From Chitinophaga caseinilytica (lineage in GTDB: Bacteria; Bacteroidota; Bacteroidia; Chitinophagales; Chitinophagaceae), in NCBI RefSeq assembly GCF_038396765.1, contig NZ_CP150096.1:4757001-4821000 (forward strand): DNA of 64,000 nt. Direction: 5' to 3'. Below the pieces are notes generated by a model, which did no database searches, was not told the DNA's origin, and was given only the letters and a program-made list of their open reading frames with translations. Position numbers and translations under genes: made by a program. The number at the start of each line of letters is the position of its first letter. The first letter of the stretch is position 1. Below are positions 47,534-56,927 of this stretch, in pieces.

Positions 47534-49168
47534 ATGAAGACGATTTTCCTGTTCGCATGCGCGCTGTTGGCGCTCCTGCCCGCGGCGCACCCGCAAAGCG
47601 CCCGCCGGCCCAACATCATCCTCATCATGGTGGATGACATGGGTTATTCCGACATCGGGCCCTACGGCTCCGAGATCCACACGCCCAACCTCGACCGCCT
47701 GGCACGGGAGGGCCTGAAATTGCGGGAGTTCTATAACAATTCCATCTGCGCCCCTACCCGCGCCTCGCTCATGACCGGGCAATACAACCACCGCGCCGGG
47801 ATCGGATTTTTCGACGTGAACCTGGGATTGCCGGCGTACCAGGGGTATTTAAACCGCTCGTCGCTCACCGTGGCCGAAGTGCTGCAACAATCCGGCTACA
47901 CGACGCTCATGGCCGGCAAGTGGCACGTGGGGAACGATAGTCTTTCCTGGCCCAACCAGCGCGGGTTCGACCGATTCTTCGGGTTCATCGGCGGCGCCAG
48001 CAATTATTACGACATCGGCTCCTACGCAGATAAAGTGCGGCCCGTTACGCTGGTCGAAAACAACAAAACCATCCGCCTGCAACCGGGTCAATATTTGACG
48101 GACGAGATCGCCGGGCATGCGGTGCAGTACCTCGACGAAACCCGCGATTCAAAAAAGCCCTTCTTCCTCTACGTTGCCTACAACGCGCCGCACTGGCCCT
48201 TGCAGGCGCAGCCGGAAGATATCGAAAAGTATAAGGGAAGGTATTCCATCGGATGGGATTCCCTGCGCACACAGCGCATCGCGCGGATGAAGGAACTGGG
48301 CATCATCGCGCCCGGCGCCACGATTGCCACCGATCCGGAAGTGCCGCGATGGGAAAGCCTGACATTCGACGAAAAGAAATTATGGGAAAAGAAGATGGAA
48401 GTTTATGCCGCGATGATCGACCGGCTGGACCAGGGGATCGGTAAAATCCTGAACAAGTTGAAAGAACTGAAGCAAGACGAAAATACGCTCGTCGTTTTCA
48501 TTTCCGACAACGGCGCGCAGGGCGGGTTCATTCCATTTGGAAGGAAGCGCCAGCGGAACAGCGGGCCCATCGGCACTGCGGGCTCTTACGATTACCAGGA
48601 ACAAAGCTGGGCGCACGTTTCGAACACGCCTTTCCGTGCATATAAGGCCACGGCGTATGAAGGCGGCATCAGTTCTCCCCTCATCGCCTGGTTTCCCGGG
48701 AAGATCGCCGCGGGCTCCACGGCGCGGGGGACGGCCCACCTGATCGACCTGGCGCCTACTTTTTACGAAATCGCCGGGGCGAAATACCCTTCCGTGTACA
48801 AGCAGACGCCTTCGTATCCGCTGGCAGGCACCAGTCTGGCCCATCTGTTCTTCGCCCGGCAGGAAATCGACCGGAAGGCGCCCCTGTTCTGGGAACGCGC
48901 CGGCAACCGCGCCGTCCGCAGCGGCAGATGGAAACTCGTATCCGCCTATCCCGCCAATGTTTGGGAATTGTACGACATCGAGACGGACCGTGCCGAGACG
49001 CGGGACCTCGCCGCACAAAACCCGCAATTGGTGACCGAGCTCTCCGCCGCATACGACAAATGGGCCAAAGCCAACGACGTAGTGGAATACGACAAGATCC
49101 GGCCAAGCGGTAATTCCGGGTTCGCCGGCCCTTTCCAGAACCCGCCCGCAACCGGCGGCAGGCGCTAA
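47534..49168 (+). CDS. Type I sulfatase (arylsulfatase family), first copy
   Basis: 544 residues with a signal peptide (residues 1-21). The sulfatase signature C72-A-P-T-R (SICAPTRASLMTG) has the cysteine converted to formylglycine by a maturase, which is not encoded in the window. The metal ligands begin in NIILIMVDDMGYSD, and GKWHVGN and DNGAQGG are present. It removes sulphate esters from carbohydrate or other substrates, in the periplasm. It starts 8 bases after the SusD gene. The next gene is a close paralogue, so the two arose by tandem duplication. Confidence 0.93.
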   Translation: MKTIFLFACALLALLPAAHPQSARRPNIILIMVDDMGYSDIGPYGSEIHTPNLDRLAREGLKLREFYNNSICAPTRASLMTGQYNHRAGIGFFDVNLGLPAYQGYLNRSSLTVAEVLQQSGYTTLMAGKWHVGNDSLSWPNQRGFDRFFGFIGGASNYYDIGSYADKVRPVTLVENNKTIRLQPGQYLTDEIAGHAVQYLDETRDSKKPFFLYVAYNAPHWPLQAQPEDIEKYKGRYSIGWDSLRTQRIARMKELGIIAPGATIATDPEVPRWESLTFDEKKLWEKKMEVYAAMIDRLDQGIGKILNKLKELKQDENTLVVFISDNGAQGGFIPFGRKRQRNSGPIGTAGSYDYQEQSWAHVSNTPFRAYKATAYEGGISSPLIAWFPGKIAAGSTARGTAHLIDLAPTFYEIAGAKYPSVYKQTPSYPLAGTSLAHLFFARQEIDRKAPLFWERAGNRAVRSGRWKLVSAYPANVWELYDIETDRAETRDLAAQNPQLVTELSAAYDKWAKANDVVEYDKIRPSGNSGFAGPFQNPPATGGRR

Positions 49169-49188
49169 TCTTCCCTTAAACATCCAAC

Positions 49189-50817
49189 ATGAAAAAATAT
49201 CTGATTTCTCTGGCGGTAGTCTTGCAAGCGGCGCCGCTCTTCGCCCAAAGTCAGCCTAAAAAACCGAATATCATCCTCATCATGGTCGATGACATGGGCT
49301 ATTCCGACCTGGGCAGTTATGGTTCCGAGATCCGTACGCCTAACCTGGACCGGCTGGCCAAAGAAGGGCTGCGGCTGCGGGAATTCTACAATAATTCCAT
49401 CTGTGCCCCTACCCGCGCCTCGCTCCTCACGGGGCAATACCAGCACAAGGCCGGCGTCGGATATTTCGACGTCAACCTCGGGCTGCCGGCGTACCAGGGT
49501 TTCCTGAACCGGCAAAGCCTCACCATCGGCGAAGTGCTCCGTCAAAACGGGTACAGCACTTTGCTTTCCGGGAAATGGCATGTGGGGAACGACAGTACTT
49601 CCTGGCCCGTGCAGCGCGGCTTCGACCGGTTCTTCGGCGTGATCGGCGGCGGCGCCAACTATTTCGATCCCGAACCGATGCCGCTGGGCGGCCGCGCCTA
49701 CCCGGTGGTGCTGCTGGAAAACAACCGGCGCATCAAACCCGCCGCCGGCAGTTATTATTTTACGGATGAGATCACCCGCCACGCAGTGGATTTCCTCGAT
49801 GAACAGCACAAATCCGGCAAACCGTTCTTCCTCTACCTTGCCTACACCGCGCCACACTGGCCGCTGCAGGCACTTCCGGAAGATATCGCCAAATACAAAG
49901 GCCGGTACGACATCGGCTGGGATTCCCTCCGCAGTGAGCGCCTCGCCCGCCAGCGCCAGCTGGGGCTTTTGCCGGCCGGTCAAACCATCGCCCCGCGCGA
50001 TTCCTCCGTTCCCGATTGGGACAACCTGACCTTCGACCAGCAACAGTTATGGAAAGCGAAGATGGAAGTTTTCGCGGCGATGGTTGACCGGATGGACCAG
50101 GGCGTGGGACAGGTGCTCACCAAACTGAAAGCCCTCGGCGCAGACGACAACACGCTGATCGTCTTCATCTCCGACAACGGAGCGCCTGCGGAAGACGTGG
50201 CCCATTTCGGGCAGAAAGCCGGGCGGAATTCCGGGCCGGTAGGCACCGCGGGATCGTTCGAATCGCAGGGCAAGAATTGGTCGTTCGTGTCGAACTCCCC
50301 GTTCCGGGCGTTCAAGAACAATATGTACGAAGGCGGCATTAGCAGTCCTTTCATCGCCTGGTTCCCCGGCAAGGTGCCGCAGGGCGCCATTGCAAAGGGG
50401 ACGGGCCATCTGATCGACCTTGCGCCCACGTTTTACGAGATCGCCGGGGCAAAGTACCCGTCTACTTTCAACGGCACTACCCCCAATAAGCTGGCGGGCG
50501 TGAGCCTGGCGGGTTTGTTATTCAACAACCGCGAGATCGACCCGGAGCGGCCCATCTTCTGGGAGCGCGCGGGCAACAGGGCCGTCCGCAAAGGGAAATG
50601 GAAACTCGTTTCCGGCTATCCGCAATACCGCTGGGAACTGTACGACCTAGAAAAAGACCGTGGGGAAACCATCGACGTGGCGCAGCAAAACCGCCAGGTG
50701 GTCAACGAACTGTCTGCCGCCTATTTCCAATGGGCGGAACAGACGGGCGTGGTGCCTTACGACCAGATAAAACCGGCTTCCGTTTTCGGGAACCCGCCCG
50801 CCCGGCAAAGCAGGTAA
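49189..50817 (+). CDS. Type I sulfatase, second copy
   Basis: 542 residues with signal peptide, and C72 in SICAPTRASLLTG at the same position as in the upstream paralogue. Long stretches are identical or nearly so (NIILIMVDDMGYSD, GSEI, REFYNNSICAPTRASL, GKWHVGNDS). Differences cluster in the substrate-pocket loops (for example ANYFDPEPMPLGG against SNYYDIGSYADK), suggesting each cuts a different sulphate position. Last gene before a strong terminator. Confidence 0.93.
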   Translation: MKKYLISLAVVLQAAPLFAQSQPKKPNIILIMVDDMGYSDLGSYGSEIRTPNLDRLAKEGLRLREFYNNSICAPTRASLLTGQYQHKAGVGYFDVNLGLPAYQGFLNRQSLTIGEVLRQNGYSTLLSGKWHVGNDSTSWPVQRGFDRFFGVIGGGANYFDPEPMPLGGRAYPVVLLENNRRIKPAAGSYYFTDEITRHAVDFLDEQHKSGKPFFLYLAYTAPHWPLQALPEDIAKYKGRYDIGWDSLRSERLARQRQLGLLPAGQTIAPRDSSVPDWDNLTFDQQQLWKAKMEVFAAMVDRMDQGVGQVLTKLKALGADDNTLIVFISDNGAPAEDVAHFGQKAGRNSGPVGTAGSFESQGKNWSFVSNSPFRAFKNNMYEGGISSPFIAWFPGKVPQGAIAKGTGHLIDLAPTFYEIAGAKYPSTFNGTTPNKLAGVSLAGLLFNNREIDPERPIFWERAGNRAVRKGKWKLVSGYPQYRWELYDLEKDRGETIDVAQQNRQVVNELSAAYFQWAEQTGVVPYDQIKPASVFGNPPARQSR

Positions 50818-50840
50818 CGATTGCGACCGGGCACATCCTG

Positions 50841-50882
50841 CGGCCTGCTTCCCCCGGCAACGGGCGGAGGCAGGCCGTTTTT
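50841..50882 (+). terminator. Rho-independent terminator of the sulfatase operon
   Basis: An 8-bp stem CGGCCTGC/GCAGGCCG followed by five T bases, 24 bases after the second sulfatase stop. The remaining 253 bases to the CHAT gene hold a TATTTTTA element near 50905 and nothing else I could recognise. Confidence 0.85.
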
Positions 50883-51135
50883 ATGCCCATCCTCCAATGA
50901 AAAGAAATGCCTATTTTTACGGGAGTTACTACGAACAGTTAATACGCCCGATACCATGTCCCATATCCCTGCCGCCTGCATTTTTCCATGCAGTGCACAC
51001 CCTGTGAAAGCGCATACGATTTCGCAGCATGATTCAACCCCACGGCGGCCTTCCCGGCTTCGCCGGAAACAGATAAACAGTCATAACAGATAAGTCCACC
51101 CCAAAAAAGATCCCGTTTACCGGAAACGCACGAAC

Positions 51136-54100
51136 ATGTCTATCAACGAATTGCATCTATACGGCACCCGCCGCCCCGCTTCCGCCGATGTACCGGGGCT
51201 TTCTCACCTGGCCAGTTTCCAGCTAAGTGGCGCAGAGCGCGGCACGCAGGAAGAACACACGGTCCCCGTAACGGAGGAGCACATCCTCGCCATTACGCTC
51301 GACGACGACACCATCTGGTATTGCGACCCCGCGCAACTGGAGTCGCTGTTTCCCGGAACGGCCGTCCAGCAGCGCGGCGGGACAGCAGTGTACCGCTTCC
51401 CCGGCACGCTGACCACCGATCTTCCCGAACGCGGCGCCATGCCCATGCTGGCGGTCAAATTGCTGGAGGTTTTCGTCAAGAAAGCCGCTGCGCCGGTTAT
51501 CCGCGACCTCGCCGGCGAACTGGAAGACCGGCAGACCAATGGCCAATATGGGTTGCTGCCGGCCGGCGACGATCTGCTTTTGACAGCCGCATCGTTGCCG
51601 GAAGGAGAAACCGCGCCTTACCTGCTTTTCATCCACGGCACGGCCTCCAGTTTCGCCGGAGCATTCGGCGATCTCCGGGACACCGACACCTGGAAGAGCC
51701 TCCGCAAGATGTACGGGCCGCGGATATTGGCCTATCAGCACCGGACGCTCACGCTGTCGCCCCTCCAGAATGTGACGGAGCTGGCCCAACAATTGCCTGA
51801 TGGCGCAGACCTGCATATCGTGACCCATTCGCGGGGCGGGCTCCTCGGCGATATCCTCGCCCGCTATTCCGCAGAAGGGAAAAAAGTAGGTTTTCATGCC
51901 GTCGAAAAGGAGTACCTCCGCAAACACGACCGCACGGCCGACCTTGCCGCCATCGCTTCCCTCGATGAAATTTTCCGGCACAAAAATCTTCGTATATCCA
52001 AAATAGTTAGAGTAGCATGCCCTGCCAGCGGCACTTTGCTGGCATCGCGGCGGCTGGACCATTATTTCAACGTGATCCTGAACCTGTTGGGGCTCGCAAC
52101 CGGCTTCCATCCGGTATTCCAGGCGTTCAAAGCTTTGCTGGGCGCGCTGGTGGCGGCTAAAGGCGATCCGGAATCGTTGCCGGGCCTGGAAGCACAACAG
52201 CCCGCATCGCCTTTCATCCGCGCGCTGAACAATCCCGGGCCGGAAACGCTGATCGATTCGCCGTTGTTCGTTATTTCGGGGATCAGCCGGATCAGTGCGG
52301 GCTGGCGCGGACTGGCGGCTATTCTGGGGAAACTGTATTTCCGTTCCGGGAACGACCTGGTGGTGGATACCGCTTCCATGTACAACGGCGCGCGCCGGGT
52401 GCCGCAGCGGGTACAGTATTTCCTGGACCAGGGCGCGAACGCCAGTCATTTCAACTATTTCTTCAACAACGGTTCCGCCTCCGCGCTATTGCTGGCCCTC
52501 CAATCGGACGGTGAAGGAACGGTTGCCGGGTTCAATACGGGCGCGCAGATGGCAGGAGATGCGCTGCGTACCGGCGTGGCGGCGGGCGGAAAGCTCGTCC
52601 GCGACCAGGTTTCCGGCAGCAGGCCGGTGGTCCTCCTCGTGCCGGGGCTGCTGGGCAGTTGGCTGGGCAACGGCCAAAAAACGCTCTGGCCCGATTACAG
52701 GGAATTGCTGGAAGGCGGGCTCACGGAGCTTTCCATGGATAATAAAACCATCGTGGCAGAGGCCCTCCCCGCTTCTGCCTACACCGAACTGGCCGATGCG
52801 CTCCTCACTTCGCACGACGTGCTGACTTTCCCTTACGACTGGCGCCGCTCGCCGGTGGAAACAGGCGCGTTGCTCGCCGAAAAAGTGAACGTGCTCCTGC
52901 AGGCCGGGCTGCGCGTGCAGCTCCTCGCGCATGGCACGGGCGGCCTGCTCGTCCGTGAACTGACCTACCGCCATCCGGACACCTGGAAGGCTTTGCGCGC
53001 GCAGGGAGGATGCAGTGCGTTGCTGCTGGGAAGTCCGCTGGGCGGCACTTACCGCATTCCGCAGATGCTCTTCGGGGAAGATGCGGTGATCCGCCAGCTC
53101 GCGGGTCTCGATCTCCATCATTCCACCGCCGAGCTCACCGCAGTGTTTGCGGGCCTCCCCGGCCTGATGTGCCTTCTTCCCTTTTCCACGGCCATTGCCG
53201 ATTATGCCGATCCCGCGGCGTGGGAAGCATTGCGCATCGCACTGAAACATCCCGACTGGCCGGTGCCGTCGGGCGAAAACTTGCAGCTTTTCGCGCAGTA
53301 CCGGGAGGATGTAGGTTCCGGCATGGAACATGCCGATGCGAGCGGTATCGCGTTCATCGCCGGACAATCGCCCGCCGGGCGCCTCACGCCGGACGGGCAC
53401 CGCATCGAGCCGGACGGACGGCTCACCTTTACCGGGACCCCGGCCGGCGACGGCAGCGCGCCCTGGGCCGACAGCATCCCGGCTTACCTGCAAAAAAACG
53501 GGCAGGTATATTTCACCGATGTTCCCTACGGCGCCCTTCCCTGCGACAAACGGCTCTTTACGGCCATCCGGGAAATCCTGGGCACGGGCGCTACCACGCT
53601 GTTGCGCACCGAACCGCCCGTTAGCAGGGGCATCGGGAAAAGTCAACCCCAGAAAGCCGCACTGTCTTTCGGATTATCGCCCGAAAACCTGGAACGCTCC
53701 ATGCTGGGGCTTCCGCAGGATACCGTTTACCGCGAAGGCGCGGTGCCCGTTACCATCACGCTCAGTAACGGCGACTGTAAATTTGCGGCGCACCCGGTGT
53801 TGGTGGGGCATTTCCTGAACGATGGCCTCTTTTCCGCCGAAAAATCCATCAACAGGTACCTGCAGGGCGAACTGGCGCGGAGGCACGGCCTGGGCCTATA
53901 CCCCGGCGAAACGGGCACGAGCGAAACCTTCATCGTGGAAAAACCAGCACCGTTCAAAGGCGCCATCATTACGGGTTTGGGAAAACAGGGGGAATTGACG
54001 CCATGGCTCCTGGCGCAAACCGTGGAAAAATCCATCCTGAAATATTTGTCGATTTTCAATAGTCCGATAGCCGTTCCGGAATCCGTAGCTACGAACAAAC

Positions 54101-56427
54101 GTACCGTGGGCATCAGCGCCCTGGCGATCGGCTGCGGATATGGCGGATTAAGCATCGAAAGTTCCGTGCGCGCGGTCATCGCAGGGGTGCAGGCCGCGAA
54201 CGATAAAATCCGGGATAATTACGACAATGCCATTACCGTCGGCGAAATAGAATTCATCGAGATGTACCGCGACCGGGCGATGAGCTGCTTCATGGCCATC
54301 AACCACATCGCGGAAGAGGAAAAGCAGCAATTGCATATCCTGTGGAAGAACAGGACGATCGTGAAGCGCCCCGGCAGCAGGGAACGCATGCTGATCGACA
54401 ATAACAGCGACTGGTGGACGCGCATCCAGGTGCGGCAGATGGAAGACGGCGACACGGGCGACGGGTCGGGCGCGTTGCGCTTCACCATGTCTACCGACGC
54501 AGCGCGGGAAGAAGAGCGCATCCTGCATATTTCACGAAGCGGGCTGCAATCGTTGCTCAATACCATGAGCGGGCAAAACCGCTGGAACCCGCAGCTCGCC
54601 AAGTCCATGTTCGAAATGCTGATCCCCAACGATTTTAAGGAGCAGGTGAAACGGCAGAGCAACATCAACTGGATCGTAGACACCGAAACCGCCGCATATC
54701 CCTGGGAACTGTTGCAGGACGCGCTTTCCGACGCATTGCCACTCAGTGTGAACGCCGGCATGGTGCGCCAGCTCGCCACGCGCGACTACCGCATCCGCAT
54801 CAATCCCGTCGTGGCGCGGACGGCGCTCATCGTGGCCGATCCCGATCTCAAGGAAGCATTCAGCCAACTGCCGGGCGCGCGGCACGAGGGGGCCAAGGTG
54901 CAACAGCTCCTCGAAGCGCAGGACTACAACACCTGGCCCTTGCTCAACGCATCCGACGCAGACATCCTTTCCACCCTCTTCGCCCGCGACTACAAGATCA
55001 TCCATCTCGCCGGCCATGGCGTCTTCGACCCGGAAAATTATCTCAAAAGCGGCATGCTCATCGGTCCGGACGCCTGTCTCAACACCACCCATCTCCACCA
55101 AATCCCCACCGTTCCCGAGTTCGTGTTCGTGAACTGCTGTTTCCTCGGTGAAATGGACAGCGGAGCCGAAGCCCGCTACCAGCAAAGATATCAGCTCGCC
55201 GCCAACTTCGGGACGCAACTGATCAACAACGGCGTACGCGCCGTGATCGTAGCGGGATGGGCGGTAGACGACGCGGCCGCGCTCGATTTTACGGAGAAAC
55301 TATATGGAGAATTGTTCGAAGGAAATAATTTCGGGGATGCGGTGAAAGCCGCACGCCGCCACATTTTCGATTTGCATGGCCACCGCACCAACACCTGGGG
55401 TGCCTACCAGTGCTACGGCGATCCTTTCTATGTGATGGAGCCCCGTGGCAGCGCACGGCAAACATACGGACAGTTCCTCCTGGCAGACGATGCGGAGATC
55501 ATGCTGTCGAACATCCTCAGCGCGCTTGACCTTGGCGACGGCGATCCGCAATACACGCTCCGGCAGGTGGAAGATATTTGCAGGCGGGTGGATGAAAACA
55601 ATATCCGCACATCCGCCATTACCGAGCTGGAAGCCTTGCTTTACGCGAGCCTCCGGCAATACGGCCCCGCCATCCAGCTATTCACCCAACTACTGCAGGC
55701 CGAAGCGGCCAACTTTTCCGGCGCTACGGTGGAGCGCTACTGCGCCGTGCGGCTCGCCCATCTTATGCAGCAATACCAATCGGACGCTGCGCTCAAAACC
55801 GACCCCGCACAACGCGAAACCTTCATTGCGCAAACGGACCGCATCATCAGCGACATCGTTTTCCTGCGGAACATGGGCGCCACTTCGGAAAGGCTGCACC
55901 TGCTCGGCGGCGCATACAAACGGAAGGCCTACCTCAGCGAAGGCAAAGCGAAGAAAGCCGCCTACCGCGCATCCGCCGATTGCTACCGCGACGCCGCCAA
56001 TATGAACACCAACGGCACCAAAACGTATAGCCTTTCCTGTTATTACCTGCTGCAAAACGCACTTTCACTTGCCGGCGCGCAGGGCCCGGCGAAAGAACTT
56101 GCCGAATCGGAGCTGAAACAGGCGCTGGACGCACATCGCCAGCATCCCGTCGATCTGCTCGACGGACAGGCTTACCGGCATCTCGTTACGGAAGGGCACC
56201 TGCTGTTGGGGCTGCATCTTTTGCACCCCACCAGCCAATCGTTCCGGGAAGCGGAAACCGTTTACCAGTCGGCCGCCAGGCAGCCGGCGCACCCGGTGAT
56301 GAAACAGGCGGATGCGGGCGTGTTCGAGTTTATAGACGATGTATTGTCGCTCGCGGGCAAAAACCGGCTCGCCCGCGCGGAAAAAGCGCGGGAAGCGTTG
56401 CGGTCGCTGCGGGAGCTGATGCCGTAG
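51136..56427 (+). CDS. Giant CHAT-protease protein with two alpha/beta-hydrolase modules and TPR helices
   Basis: 1763 residues, no signal peptide, so cytoplasmic. In order: an N-terminal lipase-like DUF7379-type domain (about 100-420) with oxyanion HGTASS and nucleophile S232 (VTHSRGG); a second LCAT-like hydrolase (about 490-830) with LVPGLLGSWLGN, in which the nucleophile position reads LAHGTGG, so Gly600 replaces Ser; a region with an aminopeptidase-N-domain-like core (about 868-1010, HPVLVGHF, GLYPGETGTSE, GAIITGLG); a CHAT caspase-like protease (about 1176-1432) with H1294 (LAGHG) and C1335 (VNCC); and a TPR-like tail (1440-1763). CHAT proteins with sensor or effector modules occur in bacterial defence and cell-death systems, which is the likely but unproven context. 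It stands alone with a terminator upstream. Confidence 0.88.
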   Translation: MSINELHLYGTRRPASADVPGLSHLASFQLSGAERGTQEEHTVPVTEEHILAITLDDDTIWYCDPAQLESLFPGTAVQQRGGTAVYRFPGTLTTDLPERGAMPMLAVKLLEVFVKKAAAPVIRDLAGELEDRQTNGQYGLLPAGDDLLLTAASLPEGETAPYLLFIHGTASSFAGAFGDLRDTDTWKSLRKMYGPRILAYQHRTLTLSPLQNVTELAQQLPDGADLHIVTHSRGGLLGDILARYSAEGKKVGFHAVEKEYLRKHDRTADLAAIASLDEIFRHKNLRISKIVRVACPASGTLLASRRLDHYFNVILNLLGLATGFHPVFQAFKALLGALVAAKGDPESLPGLEAQQPASPFIRALNNPGPETLIDSPLFVISGISRISAGWRGLAAILGKLYFRSGNDLVVDTASMYNGARRVPQRVQYFLDQGANASHFNYFFNNGSASALLLALQSDGEGTVAGFNTGAQMAGDALRTGVAAGGKLVRDQVSGSRPVVLLVPGLLGSWLGNGQKTLWPDYRELLEGGLTELSMDNKTIVAEALPASAYTELADALLTSHDVLTFPYDWRRSPVETGALLAEKVNVLLQAGLRVQLLAHGTGGLLVRELTYRHPDTWKALRAQGGCSALLLGSPLGGTYRIPQMLFGEDAVIRQLAGLDLHHSTAELTAVFAGLPGLMCLLPFSTAIADYADPAAWEALRIALKHPDWPVPSGENLQLFAQYREDVGSGMEHADASGIAFIAGQSPAGRLTPDGHRIEPDGRLTFTGTPAGDGSAPWADSIPAYLQKNGQVYFTDVPYGALPCDKRLFTAIREILGTGATTLLRTEPPVSRGIGKSQPQKAALSFGLSPENLERSMLGLPQDTVYREGAVPVTITLSNGDCKFAAHPVLVGHFLNDGLFSAEKSINRYLQGELARRHGLGLYPGETGTSETFIVEKPAPFKGAIITGLGKQGELTPWLLAQTVEKSILKYLSIFNSPIAVPESVATNKRTVGISALAIGCGYGGLSIESSVRAVIAGVQAANDKIRDNYDNAITVGEIEFIEMYRDRAMSCFMAINHIAEEEKQQLHILWKNRTIVKRPGSRERMLIDNNSDWWTRIQVRQMEDGDTGDGSGALRFTMSTDAAREEERILHISRSGLQSLLNTMSGQNRWNPQLAKSMFEMLIPNDFKEQVKRQSNINWIVDTETAAYPWELLQDALSDALPLSVNAGMVRQLATRDYRIRINPVVARTALIVADPDLKEAFSQLPGARHEGAKVQQLLEAQDYNTWPLLNASDADILSTLFARDYKIIHLAGHGVFDPENYLKSGMLIGPDACLNTTHLHQIPTVPEFVFVNCCFLGEMDSGAEARYQQRYQLAANFGTQLINNGVRAVIVAGWAVDDAAALDFTEKLYGELFEGNNFGDAVKAARRHIFDLHGHRTNTWGAYQCYGDPFYVMEPRGSARQTYGQFLLADDAEIMLSNILSALDLGDGDPQYTLRQVEDICRRVDENNIRTSAITELEALLYASLRQYGPAIQLFTQLLQAEAANFSGATVERYCAVRLAHLMQQYQSDAALKTDPAQRETFIAQTDRIISDIVFLRNMGATSERLHLLGGAYKRKAYLSEGKAKKAAYRASADCYRDAANMNTNGTKTYSLSCYYLLQNALSLAGAQGPAKELAESELKQALDAHRQHPVDLLDGQAYRHLVTEGHLLLGLHLLHPTSQSFREAETVYQSAARQPAHPVMKQADAGVFEFIDDVLSLAGKNRLARAEKAREALRSLRELMP

Positions 56428-56429
56428 GA

Positions 56430-56840
56430 TCAGGCTTTTTTGGAGCGCATGGCTTTGGTGTGCTCGAGTGCCGGGTCATTGCGGAAGCAGTCGTATTCCG
56501 GGGTGCCTTTGGCGTAGATGGCGATGCGGCCCTGTTCGTCGTAATGGATGCCCCAACCATAGCGTTTTCCCAACGGGGAAGCGCGGAGACAGGCGCGGCC
56601 CTTCTGGAAATATTCGGTACGGGCATCTTTGCGGGCCTGGCCGGCGAGACCTTCCTTATCGGCGTACTGGTTGAAAATGATATCGTCGGAAGTGTATTTG
56701 TAGGGATGGGCGATGATCATATCGAACTGATAGGACGCTACGGTGATTTTGTCGCCCTTGGCCTGGGGGATTTCCCCTTCCGCTACCGGACAATCTTCCG
56801 CTACTTCGATAAACGTATTGATGTAGTTGGTTGTTTTCAT
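56430..56840 (-). CDS. DUF6157-family hypothetical protein
   Basis: 136 residues from the ATG at 56840 (MKTTNYINTFIEVAEDCPV); an ATG 18 codons upstream lies close to the promoter and is not preferred. The opening plus GDKITVASYQFDMIIAHPYKYTSDDIIF match DUF6157 proteins, small cytoplasmic proteins of unknown role found widely in bacteria. It converges on the CHAT gene with 2 bases between stops, so a shared terminator would lie inside the other gene. Confidence 0.7.
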   Translation of the reverse strand: MKTTNYINTFIEVAEDCPVAEGEIPQAKGDKITVASYQFDMIIAHPYKYTSDDIIFNQYADKEGLAGQARKDARTEYFQKGRACLRASPLGKRYGWGIHYDEQGRIAIYAKGTPEYDCFRNDPALEHTKAMRSKKA

Positions 56841-56891
56841 GGATGCATCGTTTGAAACGGGTATAAGTCGGACTGAAATCTTTCTGGACAT

Positions 56892-56899
56892 CAAAAATA
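56892..56899 (-). promoter_or_regulatory. TAnnTTTG -7 element of the DUF6157 gene
   Basis: TATTTTTG on the minus strand, a full -7 match, about 50 bases before the ATG at 56840. It supports that start codon. No clear -33 TTG seen. Confidence 0.4.
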
Positions 56900-56927
56900 A
56901 ATTTACGTCGCCGTTTGCTGAAATGGA

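Noticed and set aside
50956..51093. 45-codon frame between the sulfatase operon and the CHAT gene
   Set aside because: Poor codon use, no homology recognised and no promoter signal of its own.
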